From Vicingaceae bacterium (GTDB lineage Bacteria > Bacteroidota > Bacteroidia > Flavobacteriales_E > Vicingaceae): a stretch of DNA of 64,000 nt. The stretch is from the NCBI GenBank assembly GCA_018402765.1, contig JAGYIE010000001.1, positions 310,001 to 374,000 of the forward strand. Direction: 5' to 3'. The notes beneath the pieces were generated by a model, which saw only the letters and a program-made list of their open reading frames with translations, was not told the origin of the DNA and ran no database searches. The translations under genes and the position numbers were made by a program. Positions 25,998-34,516 of the stretch are shown in pieces (position 1 is the first letter of the stretch; each line of letters opens with the position of its first letter).

Positions 25998-27085
25998 ATC
26001 GTTCTTTTTTTATTTCGTTCGTAATCTGAAAAGATAAAACTTCCCAAACCATCTAATCCTGAATAGAATGCTTTCCCATTATTTGCTTCTGTGAATTGCT
26101 CAACAAATCGCTGCAAATAAGGATCTTCAGCAATCATAAATGTGGTAATGGGAATTTTCAATTTTCTACATTGTGCGGCAAGGTTTACTGTCTTATTTAA
26201 AATTTCAGGGTCTTGTCCCCAGCTATTTTGATAATACTCTCCATTTTTAATAATACAAGTAGGCTTTCCGTCTGTAATCATGAATATTTGCTTGTTGCTC
26301 GATTTCTTTCTTCTTAACAAATCCATTGCTAACTCTAAGCCTGCAACGGTATTGGTATGATAAGGCCCAACCGTTAAATAGGGCAAATCTTTAATTTGAA
26401 CCTGCCACGCATCGTTTCCAAATACAACTATATCAAGGCTATCCTTAGGGTAACGGGTAGTAATAAACTCCGCTAAAGCCATAGCAACTTTCTTAGCAGG
26501 TGTTATTCTATCTTCTCCGTACAAAATCATTGAGTGAGAGATATCAATCATTAAAACCGTAGATAGTTGTGTTTTATGGCTACTTTCTATCACCTCTAAA
26601 TCATCCTCAGTCATTCTAAAGTCATCAATACCGTGATTAATTTGAGCTCTCCTAAAAGATTCCGTAAAATCTATCTGTTCTAGCGTATCTCCAAACTGAA
26701 AGGGACGCTTATCAGTTGTGGCCTCGTCTCCTTTTCCTATTTGTTTTGTTTGATGGTTCCCAGCATCACCTTTTTTGAGTTTGCCAAATATTTGGTCTAG
26801 TGCACACTTTCGGATGAGCTGCTCCGTTTTCGAGGTAATTTTTGACTTACTATCTCTTGGATCAGTTCTTAGCATACTTTTTCGCTCTAAGTCCTTTCTA
26901 AAATCATCAAGCGTATATTCTTCATCGGTTATATTGTGTGCAGCGTCTAACTGCTTCATCCATTCAAAAGTCTCCTCTACATCACCTGAAGTATAGGTCA
27001 TTAACTCTAAGAAGAGTTTTAATAGACGATCAAAAGGGGCTTGAGAAATATCTTCTTTAAATTCTGAAAATCTAAATCCTATCAT
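25994..27085 (-). CDS. VWA-domain partner of the AAA+ ATPase
   Basis: The start at MIGFRFSEFKEDIS is preferred over an ATG nine codons upstream. The N-terminal half is helical and charged; the C-terminal half is a von Willebrand A domain with the MIDAS motif DISHS (in STVLMIDISHSMILYGED), then DIVVFGNDA and MITDGKPT. MoxR/ChlI-type ATPases act with such VWA partners, in which the metal-ion site mediates binding of a target. It overlaps the ATPase start by four bases (ATGA), so production is coupled. The target is unknown. Confidence 0.85.
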   Translation of the reverse strand: MIGFRFSEFKEDISQAPFDRLLKLFLELMTYTSGDVEETFEWMKQLDAAHNITDEEYTLDDFRKDLERKSMLRTDPRDSKSKITSKTEQLIRKCALDQIFGKLKKGDAGNHQTKQIGKGDEATTDKRPFQFGDTLEQIDFTESFRRAQINHGIDDFRMTEDDLEVIESSHKTQLSTVLMIDISHSMILYGEDRITPAKKVAMALAEFITTRYPKDSLDIVVFGNDAWQVQIKDLPYLTVGPYHTNTVAGLELAMDLLRRKKSSNKQIFMITDGKPTCIIKNGEYYQNSWGQDPEILNKTVNLAAQCRKLKIPITTFMIAEDPYLQRFVEQFTEANNGKAFYSGLDGLGSFIFSDYERNKKRTI

Positions 27086-27204
27086 AGCTGTAATATTACC
27101 TTTTAAACACATCAGTTTTTACATTGTTTTGATTATTTAAGATAACACAACAATGGAAACTTAAGCATAAATTATGTTGGTAAAAAAGCTAAGCCAATCA
27201 CCTT

Positions 27205-28056
27205 CTATTGATGAAAAACTGTAGAAGAAATTTGTTCTGCTATCGAAAACTCTTTCATATCCAAACCAGTTAATATTTGCGACTTTTCAAAATAGCTAAC
27301 CATCTTTTCAGTTGGCATATTACCTGTTAAATCGTCAGCAGCCATCGGGCATCCGCCAAAACCTTTAATAGCACCATCGAACTTTCTGCAGCCATTGTCA
27401 TAAGCAGCCTTCACTTTTTCTTCCCATGTTGATGGAGTAGTATGCAAATGTGCGCCAATATGAACCGAGGGGAAATCTTTGATAATTTGAGCAAATAACA
27501 AGGATATATTTTCTGGATTAGAAACACCAACAGTATCAGATAAAGCGATATTCATAACACCAATTGACGCCAGCTTTTTCGTCCATTCTGATACAATATC
27601 TGGGTGCCAGTCATCTCCAAAAGGATTACCAAAAGCCATAGATATGTATAGCATTAACTCCTTAGACTTATTTACAGCTAAGTTTTGAATAACCTCTACT
27701 CTTTTCAGAGACTCTTCGATTGAAGAGTTGGTATTTCGCTGTTGGAAGGTTTCGGAAATAGAAAATGGAAAACCAAGATATGTAATTTCTTCAAAGTTAA
27801 TCGCATCATGAGCTCCTCTTTCATTGGCAACAATTGCCAGTAATTTTGATGAGTTACCTGAAAGCTTTAATTGGCTTAATACATCGGCCGTATCTCGCAT
27901 TTGCGGTATAGCTTTAGGGGAAACAAAACTTCCAAAATCGATGGTATCAAAACCAACTTTTAGGAGCTGATTTATGTAATTAACTTTAGTTTTTGTTGGA
28001 ATAAAATCATGAATTCCTTGCATTGCATCTCTTGGGCATTCTGTGATCTGAACCAT
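27205..28056 (-). CDS. Hydroxymethylglutaryl-CoA lyase
   Basis: A 283-residue TIM-barrel of the DRE-TIM family, cleaving HMG-CoA to acetoacetate and acetyl-CoA in leucine breakdown. Seen: ITECPRDAMQG at the N-terminus (active-site Arg-Asp), GFDTIDFGSFVSPKAIPQMR, AHLHTTPSTWEEKV with metal-ligand histidines, and GCPMAADDLTGNM with the catalytic cysteine. It lies one base after pyrD and is likely co-transcribed with it. Confidence 0.9.
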   Translation of the reverse strand: MVQITECPRDAMQGIHDFIPTKTKVNYINQLLKVGFDTIDFGSFVSPKAIPQMRDTADVLSQLKLSGNSSKLLAIVANERGAHDAINFEEITYLGFPFSISETFQQRNTNSSIEESLKRVEVIQNLAVNKSKELMLYISMAFGNPFGDDWHPDIVSEWTKKLASIGVMNIALSDTVGVSNPENISLLFAQIIKDFPSVHIGAHLHTTPSTWEEKVKAAYDNGCRKFDGAIKGFGGCPMAADDLTGNMPTEKMVSYFEKSQILTGLDMKEFSIAEQISSTVFHQ

Positions 28057-28057
28057 T

Positions 28058-29098
28058 TTATTTCTTTTTCAAGTAATCGATTAAACCTGTATTGATTTTC
28101 ATCACGGTAGAAGGACCACCATAAATAAACCCGCTGTAAATTTGCAATAAATCGGCGCCTGCCTCTAACTTTTCAATGGCATCATCAGCAGATTGTATTC
28201 CACCAACACCAATAATTACAAAAGGATTCTTTTGATTCGTTTTTAGGTATTTCACAACCTCAGTAGCTCTTTCTTTTAATGGTTGCCCACTTACTCCGCC
28301 TGCTCCAATAGCTGCAACTTTTCTATCTGAAGCACTTAATTTACTTCTATCTATGGTCGTATTGGTGGCTATTACTCCATCGAGCTTTGTAACTTCAATT
28401 ATATCAATAATGTCATCCAGTTGCTCATTTGTTAAATCTGGTGCTATTTTTAATAAAATGGGCTTACGCTTTATCTTCGTATTATTTAGTGACTGCAAAC
28501 CGTTTAATAATTTAGTTAGCGGCTCTTTTTCTTGAAGTTCTCTAAGGTTAGGCGTATTCGGAGAACTTACATTAACTACAAAATAGTCTACATAATCGAA
28601 TAATGCGTTAAAACAATAGGTATAATCGTCAATTGCCTTTTCGTTTGGAGTAACCTTATTTTTTCCAATGTTTCCACCAATTATTAAATCATTTGGTCGA
28701 TTTTTTAAGCGTAAAACAGCAGCATCAACTCCTCCATTATTAAATCCCATACGATTAATCAGTGCTTCATCTTGAGGTATTCTGAATAAACGTGGTTGAG
28801 GGTTTCCTTCTTGTGGCTTGGGGGTTAATGTACCAATTTCTATAAACCCAAAACCAAATGAGGATAACTCACGGAATAGTTTGGCATCTTTATCAAAGCC
28901 GGCGGCAAGTCCAACAGGATTTGGAAATTTAAGTCCTAACAATTCTATGTAAAGCGATTTGTGTTGTTTAACATACAGACGATTAATTATTTTTGTCGCC
29001 AAATCAAATCTAAGTAACTTACTTATTAAGTAGAATGCAAAATGATGAACACGTTCTGCATCGAATTTAAATAATATTTGCTTTATTAAGAAATACAT
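28058..29098 (-). CDS. pyrD: Dihydroorotate dehydrogenase, quinone-dependent (class 2)
   Basis: The start at [20 protein letters not shown] is chosen because family members begin here; the longer open frame adds 28 residues of no family resemblance. The N-terminal helix places the enzyme at the inner membrane, where it oxidises dihydroorotate and reduces quinone. Seen: [40 protein letters not shown] then FNNGG, the class-2 serine loop [13 protein letters not shown] and [19 protein letters not shown]. Length of 346 is normal. Confidence 0.93.
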   Translation of the reverse strand: MYFLIKQILFKFDAERVHHFAFYLISKLLRFDLATKIINRLYVKQHKSLYIELLGLKFPNPVGLAAGFDKDAKLFRELSSFGFGFIEIGTLTPKPQEGNPQPRLFRIPQDEALINRMGFNNGGVDAAVLRLKNRPNDLIIGGNIGKNKVTPNEKAIDDYTYCFNALFDYVDYFVVNVSSPNTPNLRELQEKEPLTKLLNGLQSLNNTKIKRKPILLKIAPDLTNEQLDDIIDIIEVTKLDGVIATNTTIDRSKLSASDRKVAAIGAGGVSGQPLKERATEVVKYLKTNQKNPFVIIGVGGIQSADDAIEKLEAGADLLQIYSGFIYGGPSTVMKINTGLIDYLKKK

Positions 29099-29183
29099 AA
29101 AAATTAATTTAAGATGCGAATTTAATGACAAGTAATTAACAAAACGTAAAAAACTAAACTTAAACAACCCCTGCAATCGCATT

Positions 29184-29579
29184 ATGGAAAATCTAACCCC
29201 ATATAGAGAATTTCCTTTTCTGACAATTTGAACTTTTGGCGATGATTTTATTTTGCTAAAAATTAAAAACCATGGTTTTGTCGGTATTAAAAAAGCAAAA
29301 GAATCAATAGAATCATTTGAAGAACTAAATAAACAAGTTTATACATGAGTGTTAACCGACGCGACTGTGTAATATTTTATTACCAAAGACATTTTGCATC
29401 TTGCAACAAAAAAACCACACGGACCTAAATACAATAAAATACACGCCATTCTTACAAATCACTTAGGAATTAGACTATTTGCTAGAGTTTATTTAAAATT
29501 TAGTAAACCCACTATTTGAACGTTGATTTTTAACGCGTTTGCAAAGGCTATGAGCTGGCTTAATTCACATGTTGCGTAA
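29184..29579 (+). pseudogene. Decayed STAS/SpoIIAA-like small protein gene with four in-frame stops
   Basis: A single reading frame from ATG at 29184 to TAA at 29577 (131 codons) stays in register. It encodes recognisable protein: [20 protein letters not shown], then VLTDATV, KDILHLATKK, ILTNHLGIRLFARVYLKFSK and FAKAMSWLNSHV. It is broken by stops at 29229 (TGA), 29346 (TGA), 29370 (TAA) and 29517 (TGA). The pattern resembles the STAS-like family of about 120-130 residues common in Bacteroidota, which ends LYLKxSKP...TKIF...KEALxWL. There are no frameshifts, so this is decay by point mutation, possibly CGA to TGA. Confidence 0.65.
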
Positions 29580-30027
29580 AAGTATAAATTTCTAGTTTTT
29601 TTCTGTTGTTCTACATTCGTTAACTTAATATTTAAAAACTATAAACTACTAATAATTAATAATATAAAAAATAAGTAAGTTCTCGATTTTAGTCATTTTT
29701 GCTATCAAGGTTGAAACCTGTATCTTAAAATAAAAGAAGGCACTTTATACGGATTAGCAGAAATGATTGCAGTAACTGAATTCATTTCGCCAATAGCTGA
29801 AAGAAGACGAAGATTCTTCATTACAGACTTGGGAGTTTGTTTTATAAAATTTACAATTGATGCGCAAGACTAGAATGCAAACTGCAACTTAGCGAAAGAG
29901 CTAAATTTAGAAATGCACATTTGGTTAACATTTTATTTATTCGATTATTTATTAGTAGGTTCAACTCCTACAAAAGCCTAATGGCTCAGCAAAGAGCTTA
30001 CCAATAAGAGAAATATTTTAGCTTGTC
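29580..30027. other. Gene-free region between pseudogene and XRE regulator
   Basis: About 450 bases without a credible gene. A 36-codon frame at 29764 (MIAVTEFISPIAERRRR...) is too short to call. A tRNA T-arm-like hairpin at 29955-29971 is discussed among the rejected items. Confidence 0.4.
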
Positions 30028-30453
30028 TTAATTCTCAGGATTAAAGGATTCAAAGGTATTGTCATCATAAAATACGACAATGCGTTCTATTTTTTTACTA
30101 ACTGCGCTGATTACTTTACTGCTTTGATGCAGTTCGTTGCGATTTGAATTATTTACAACTTCTGTCTGGCTTTCGGCTATATTGGTTTCTTGTATTTCGG
30201 TAGGAGTAATTTGCTTATGCTCTTCGCTTACTAGTCCCGTTTCTTTAGGAGACTGCTTCCCGTTAATCAACCATTGAGCATCAATTTTTGGATAATGCTC
30301 TAAAATTTTTTGGATAAAATCTAAACTAGGTTTGTTTCTTTCACTTAATATATGCGAAATACTAGATCGCTGAACGCCTATTTTATCCGCAAAACTTGAA
30401 GGTGTTTCATTGTAAACCTTCATTACATATCGAAATCGATCAACTAAATTCAT
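30028..30453 (-). CDS. XRE-family helix-turn-helix regulator
   Basis: Residues 1-65 are an HTH_3/XRE domain with the helix-turn-helix at about 18-40 (SSFADKIGVQRSSISHILSE) and the RNKPSLDFIQKILEHYPKID block typical of Flavobacteriia XRE proteins. The rest is a polar linker of about 50 residues and a short IERIVVFYDDNTFESFNPE tail, which recurs in this subgroup. There is no peptidase domain, so it is not a LexA-like cleavable repressor. Its upstream region has a TTACATTTGTAA site directly before the start, consistent with autoregulation. Confidence 0.85.
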   Translation of the reverse strand: MNLVDRFRYVMKVYNETPSSFADKIGVQRSSISHILSERNKPSLDFIQKILEHYPKIDAQWLINGKQSPKETGLVSEEHKQITPTEIQETNIAESQTEVVNNSNRNELHQSSKVISAVSKKIERIVVFYDDNTFESFNPEN

Positions 30454-30456
30454 ATG

Positions 30457-30736
30457 TTACAAATGTAATAAAATGATTTATTACAAAAGTAAATTTATGC
30501 CATTTTTAAACTTAAATAATAAATTATAAATAAACAATAACTTTATATAAATCATATAAGATGTTGGTTTTAATAAATTTAATTCCATAATTTTTGTAAA
30601 CTATTTCTTTTTTAACATTTGTAACAAATTAGCAAGTTATTGGCTTATTTATTTGTCCACAAATGTAAATTAATAAGATTACATTTGTTAACAAGACATC
30701 TTTTTCCGAATTTACTTATGTAAATTACATTTGTAA
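30457..30736. promoter_or_regulatory. Array of TTACA-N2-TGTAA operator-like sites
   Basis: In the 391-base divergent region I find full or near-full copies at 30457-30468 (TTACAAATGTAA), 30481-30492 (TTACAAAAGTAA), 30613-30624 (TAACATTTGTAA), 30657-30668 (CCACAAATGTAA), 30679-30690 (TTACATTTGTTA) and 30725-30736 (TTACATTTGTAA). A further weak copy is at 30821-30832. They are inverted repeats with a two-base centre. They also contain TACATTTG, a -7 promoter match, so some could be promoters as well as operators. The first site sits three bases from the XRE start codon. Confidence 0.6.
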
Positions 30737-30774
30737 CCTATAAAATGGCTCCATTAACTTACTTTAATAAATGA

Positions 30775-30790
30775 TTTAGGTAGACCTAAA
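30775..30790. promoter_or_regulatory. DtxR/MntR-type palindromic operator
   Basis: A perfect palindrome TTTAGGT-AG-ACCTAAA, extended by A/T on each side, lies 54 bases before the DtxR-family gene. Its half-site AGGT/ACCT is that of DtxR, SirR and MntR boxes. Autoregulation of the metal operon by its own regulator is inferred. Confidence 0.65.
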
Positions 30791-30799
30791 TATAATGTA

Positions 30800-30829
30800 T
30801 TGGTATGTGTAAAAATCGGGCTACATTTG
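30800..30829 (+). promoter_or_regulatory. Candidate promoter of the metal-uptake operon
   Basis: TTGG at 30800 and TACATTTG (exact TAnnTTTG) at 30822-30829 are separated by 18 bases. The start codon at 30845 follows after 15 bases. The DtxR-type palindrome lies immediately upstream of the -33 element. Confidence 0.5.
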
Positions 30830-30844
30830 TTCTAAACTTATCTC

Positions 30845-31504
30845 ATGACATCACTAGCCGAAGAGAATTATTTAAAAGCGATATACGCTCTTAATTTAGG
30901 CGATTCGTCCGCAAGCACGAATGCCATTGCTGAACGCTTAGAAACAAAAGCATCATCAGTGACGGATATGCTTAAACGACTAAATGAAAAAAAATTAGTC
31001 AATTACCTGAAATACCGACCTGCTACATTAACTGAAAAAGGTCAAGCCATTGCAATAGATGTAATTAGAAAACACCGACTATGGGAGTATTTTCTAGTAG
31101 AAAAATTAAAGTTTGGATGGGATGAAGTGCATGAAATAGCTGAACAATTGGAGCACATCCAATCCCCTGCCCTCATCAATCGCCTAGATGAATTTCTTAA
31201 TGCACCTAAATTTGACCCACACGGAGATCCAATTCCAAATAGAGAAGGGAAAATTACAGAACGACATAATCAAGTCTTAGCCAATCTTTCTGTTGATGAA
31301 TTTGCATTTATTGTAGGGGTTAAAGAACACTCCAATTCTTTTTTGCAGTATCTAGATGCAATGCAATTAGTTCTAGGAACCAAAATTAAATTGATCAATC
31401 GATTTGATTACGATCAATCAGCAGTTATTGAGCTTGTTGACTCAAAGAAAGAAATTACAATCTCAAATGAAGTTAGCGAGAATCTATATATAAAAACTAC
31501 TTAA
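30845..31504 (+). CDS. mntR: DtxR/MntR-family metal-dependent regulator
   Basis: Residues 1-65 are a winged helix (EENYLKAIYALNLGD, SVTDMLKRLNEKKLVNYLKY). Residues 70-140 form the metal-binding and dimerisation domain with RKHRLWEYFLVEKL and EVHEIAEQLEHIQSP, which hold the expected His/Glu/Glu/His ligands. A third, SH3-like FeoA domain occupies the C-terminal 70 residues. It is the first gene of an ABC metal-uptake operon and would repress it when manganese, iron or zinc is plentiful. Which metal is sensed cannot be told. Confidence 0.9.
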   Translation: MTSLAEENYLKAIYALNLGDSSASTNAIAERLETKASSVTDMLKRLNEKKLVNYLKYRPATLTEKGQAIAIDVIRKHRLWEYFLVEKLKFGWDEVHEIAEQLEHIQSPALINRLDEFLNAPKFDPHGDPIPNREGKITERHNQVLANLSVDEFAFIVGVKEHSNSFLQYLDAMQLVLGTKIKLINRFDYDQSAVIELVDSKKEITISNEVSENLYIKTT

Positions 31505-31506
31505 AG

Positions 31507-32439
31507 ATGTTGAAACGAATACTTACAATCTTTCTAATTGGAGCATTAGCTTCATGCGCTCCCGAGGTAAAACAAGCCGATCAAAATCAAGGTACCACGC
31601 CTAGAAAGTTAAAGATTGTTGCTACGACCAATATCCTCGGTGATATGGTAAAAAATATAGTAAAGTCCAAAGCGGAAGTAACTGTTTTAATGGGTGCAGG
31701 CGTAGATCCTCACTTATATAAAGCTACTCAAAATGATATTGCCGCTTTAATGGATGCAGATATAATTATTTACAATGGATTACACCTTGAAGGTAAAATG
31801 GGAGAAGTTTTTGAACGTATTGATAACGATAAGTTAGTCTTAGCTGCCTCTGATGGCGTTCCAGATTCCTTACTAATTATTTCGAATTCCTTTCAAGGAG
31901 CTCACGATCCGCACATTTGGTTTGATCCAAAAATTTGGTCAAAAGCTTGTGAGTATATAACTCGTCAGATTGCAGCTAAAGATTCTGTAAACGCTGAAAT
32001 AATTAAACAGCAAGGCCTTTCTTATGCAAACAATATGCTAGGAATTGATTTCTGGATCACTCAAGAAATGAAAGCTTTGCCAAAAGAAAAAAGAATTCTT
32101 ATAACTGCTCATGATGCATTTGGATACTTTGGAAAAGCTTACGAAATCAAAGTCAAAGGCTTACAAGGCATTTCTACTTTGTCAGAATACGGATTAAAAG
32201 ATGTAACCGAAATGGTTGACTATATTATCCAAAATAAAATAAAGGCAATTTTTGTAGAAACCTCTGTCAATCAGCAATCAGTTGAGGCTGTGGTTGAAGG
32301 ATGTAAAGAAAAAGGCTATGTTGTTAAAATTGGAAATAGCCTATTTTCAGATGCTATGGGTGAACCCAATGGCGAAGGTGGAACATATTTAGATATGATT
32401 AAGCACAATGTAAATTCAATAATTAAAGAACTGAAGTAA
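31507..32439 (+). CDS. Metal ABC transporter substrate-binding lipoprotein (TroA/ZnuA-like)
   Basis: A lipobox (ALASC, cysteine 17) anchors the protein. It belongs to the cluster A-I (cluster 9) metal-binding proteins. Candidate ligands are His69 (GVDPHLY), His136 (DPHIWFDP), His202 (TAHDAFGYFG) and Asp282 (FSDAMG), the three-His-plus-Asp set seen in TroA, which binds zinc and manganese. The backbone helix KAIFVETSVNQQSVE is also diagnostic. It starts two bases after the regulator and overlaps the ATPase start by one base. Confidence 0.93.
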   Translation: MLKRILTIFLIGALASCAPEVKQADQNQGTTPRKLKIVATTNILGDMVKNIVKSKAEVTVLMGAGVDPHLYKATQNDIAALMDADIIIYNGLHLEGKMGEVFERIDNDKLVLAASDGVPDSLLIISNSFQGAHDPHIWFDPKIWSKACEYITRQIAAKDSVNAEIIKQQGLSYANNMLGIDFWITQEMKALPKEKRILITAHDAFGYFGKAYEIKVKGLQGISTLSEYGLKDVTEMVDYIIQNKIKAIFVETSVNQQSVEAVVEGCKEKGYVVKIGNSLFSDAMGEPNGEGGTYLDMIKHNVNSIIKELK

Positions 32440-33224
32440 TGGAAAATATTGCTTTAGAAACGCACAACCTTACGGTAAGTTATAATCGAAAACCGGTACT
32501 GTGGAATGTTGATTTTAAATTACCTGCAGGACAAATTATTGGAATTATTGGACCCAACGGATCCGGAAAAACTACCTTGTTAAAATCAATCATGGGCCTA
32601 ACCCCACTGAGCAGCGGATACGTTGAAATATTTGGTCAGCAACTGAATGAAGTCAGAAGCAGAATAAGCTACGTTCCTCAGAAAGAATCTGTAGATTGGG
32701 ACTTTCCCGCAAGCGTAATGGACGTTGTTTTAATGGGAAGATACAGTCCTAAGAATCTTTTTAAAAGGATTTCAAAAAAAGACAAAGACATTGCTGCTGA
32801 AGCTCTTGAAAAAGTTAACCTGTTGGAGTTTTCCAATAGACAAATCTCTCAACTATCTGGAGGGCAACAACAACGCGTATTTATAGCCCGCTCACTTACG
32901 CAAAATGCAGACTTATTTATTATGGATGAGCCTTTTGTAGGTGTTGATGCGGCTACAGAGCAAGCCATATTAAAGTTGATGCAAGAAATGAAAGAAAAAG
33001 GAAAAACCGTTATTGTTGTGCATCATGATTTACAAACCGCCAAAGATTACTTTGATTGGATTGTGTTATTGAATACTCGATTAGTTGCCTCAGGGCCCAA
33101 GGCGGATATTTTTAATGAAGAATTATTGCAAGAAGCATATGGCGGCAAATTAAACGTATTAAGTAAAGTAGGAGAATTGGTTCGTCAAAATGATTTCCCA
33201 ATTAGAGAAAAGCAACGAAAATAA
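32439..33224 (+). CDS. Metal ABC transporter ATP-binding protein
   Basis: Walker A GPNGSGKTT at about 37-45, signature LSGGQQQR, Walker B LFIMDEPFVGVD and H-loop HHDL are all intact. YVPQKESVDWDFPASVMDVV is a typical Q-loop region of the ZnuC/MntB/TroB class. It energises uptake together with the two permeases. It overlaps both neighbouring genes by one base. Confidence 0.95.
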   Translation: MENIALETHNLTVSYNRKPVLWNVDFKLPAGQIIGIIGPNGSGKTTLLKSIMGLTPLSSGYVEIFGQQLNEVRSRISYVPQKESVDWDFPASVMDVVLMGRYSPKNLFKRISKKDKDIAAEALEKVNLLEFSNRQISQLSGGQQQRVFIARSLTQNADLFIMDEPFVGVDAATEQAILKLMQEMKEKGKTVIVVHHDLQTAKDYFDWIVLLNTRLVASGPKADIFNEELLQEAYGGKLNVLSKVGELVRQNDFPIREKQRK

Positions 33225-34516
33225 TGGATGACCTGCTAAATTTCCTTTCTTTTTCTGATCCAAATGTACGTTTCGTAGCATTTGGAACCATGCTTTTAGG
33301 CGCTGCTGCTGCAATAGTCGGCACATTTGCTTTTCTAAGAAAACAGGCGCTTGTTGGAGATGCTGTTGCTCACTCTATTTTGCCAGGCGTATGTCTTGCA
33401 TTTATCATTTCAGGAACTAAGAATCCAATTTATTTGTTAATTGGCGCTTCTATTTCAGGTTGGATTTCAATGCTCGCGGTAGATTACATCTCAAGAAACT
33501 CAAAATTAAAAAGTGATACTGCTATTGGAATTGTCCTTAGTGTTTTTTTTGGATTGGGAATTTTATTACTTACAAGTATTCAACATTCTGGTAATGCATC
33601 TCAGGCAGGATTAGACAAATTTCTATTTGGAAAAGCAGCTTCTCTAACCGCTGACGATGTCACTATTTTCGGAAGTGTAGCTGCAGTACTTATTTTAGTT
33701 GTTTTTCTGTTTTATAAAGAGTTTAAGCTTATCTCTTTCAATCCAGACTTCGCCAAATCTATTGGTCTGCCTGTAAAAACACTGGAGTTTATTTTATCTT
33801 CGCTAACTGTATTGGCTATTGCAGTAGGTATTCAAGCGGTGGGCGTTGTATTAATGGCCGCATTGCTCATCACACCGGCTGCAGCAGCTCGCTTTTGGAC
33901 GCATCAATTATGGAAAATGATTTTGATCGCTACATTTTTTGGGGCATCATCAGCATTAATAGGCACTTTTGTTAGCTACAGTTATCCTTCAATGCCTACA
34001 GGCCCATGGATTGTAGTCTGTTTATCCATGATGGCTTTATTTTCAATATTCTTCGCACCAAAAAATGGAATTGTACCACAATTAAATAATCAAAAAATAA
34101 ATCGATTAAAAATTCGAAATGAGAACATTCTCAAACTTTTTTATCACTTAGGCGAGGGCAATAAAAACTTTTTTAAAGGCTATACAAAACAAGAATTGTT
34201 AGCTTCTAGAGACTTCAGAATACAAGAAATTGTGCAAGGATTAGATCACTTAAAAAAAGCCAATAAAGTTAGAAAGTTAGACGATTATTGGCACCTTACT
34301 TCTACAGGTTTGGTTGCAGCGAAACGGGTCATTAAATTACACCGTCTTTGGGAAATGTACTTAAACCAAAAGTTAAAGTTAGCTCCTGATCATGTTCATA
34401 ATGATGCCGAAGCAATCGAACATATTATCACTCCTGAAATTGAAAAACTATTAGAAAAGGAACTAAACTATCCTAAAAAAGATCCTCATCAAAGTACCAT
34501 TCCTTACAATGATTAA
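33224..34516 (+). CDS. Metal ABC permease fused to a DtxR-like domain
   Basis: Residues 1-285 are a seven- to nine-helix permease of the ZnuB/MntC/TroC type (FLRKQALVGDAVAHSILPGV, VVLMAALLITPAAAARFW). Residues about 297-430 are a cytoplasmic winged-helix plus metal-binding domain: KILKLFYHLGEGNKNFFKGY, AKRVIKLHRLWEMYLNQKLK, HNDAEAIEHIITPEIEK and PKKDPHQSTIP. This part closely parallels the stand-alone regulator at 30845, including the HRLWE and AEAIEHI ligand segments. It could sense intracellular metal and gate the transporter. Comparable fusions occur in Bacteroidota permeases; whether it binds DNA is unknown. Confidence 0.9.
   Translation: MDDLLNFLSFSDPNVRFVAFGTMLLGAAAAIVGTFAFLRKQALVGDAVAHSILPGVCLAFIISGTKNPIYLLIGASISGWISMLAVDYISRNSKLKSDTAIGIVLSVFFGLGILLLTSIQHSGNASQAGLDKFLFGKAASLTADDVTIFGSVAAVLILVVFLFYKEFKLISFNPDFAKSIGLPVKTLEFILSSLTVLAIAVGIQAVGVVLMAALLITPAAAARFWTHQLWKMILIATFFGASSALIGTFVSYSYPSMPTGPWIVVCLSMMALFSIFFAPKNGIVPQLNNQKINRLKIRNENILKLFYHLGEGNKNFFKGYTKQELLASRDFRIQEIVQGLDHLKKANKVRKLDDYWHLTSTGLVAAKRVIKLHRLWEMYLNQKLKLAPDHVHNDAEAIEHIITPEIEKLLEKELNYPKKDPHQSTIPYND

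Noticed and set aside
29184-29579. Stop-codon read-through (TGA as Trp or Sec) in the STAS-like gene
   Set aside because: One of the four stops is TAA, ordinary genes here use TGA as a real stop (for example the end of the 14215-15540 gene), and no SECIS-like element is evident. Pseudogene decay is simpler.
29955-29971. tRNA T-arm-like hairpin GTAGG-TTCAACT-CCTAC
   Set aside because: A 5-bp stem and 7-base loop fit a T-arm, but I find no matching acceptor stem, D-arm or anticodon arm upstream, so it is not called a tRNA or tRNA pseudogene.
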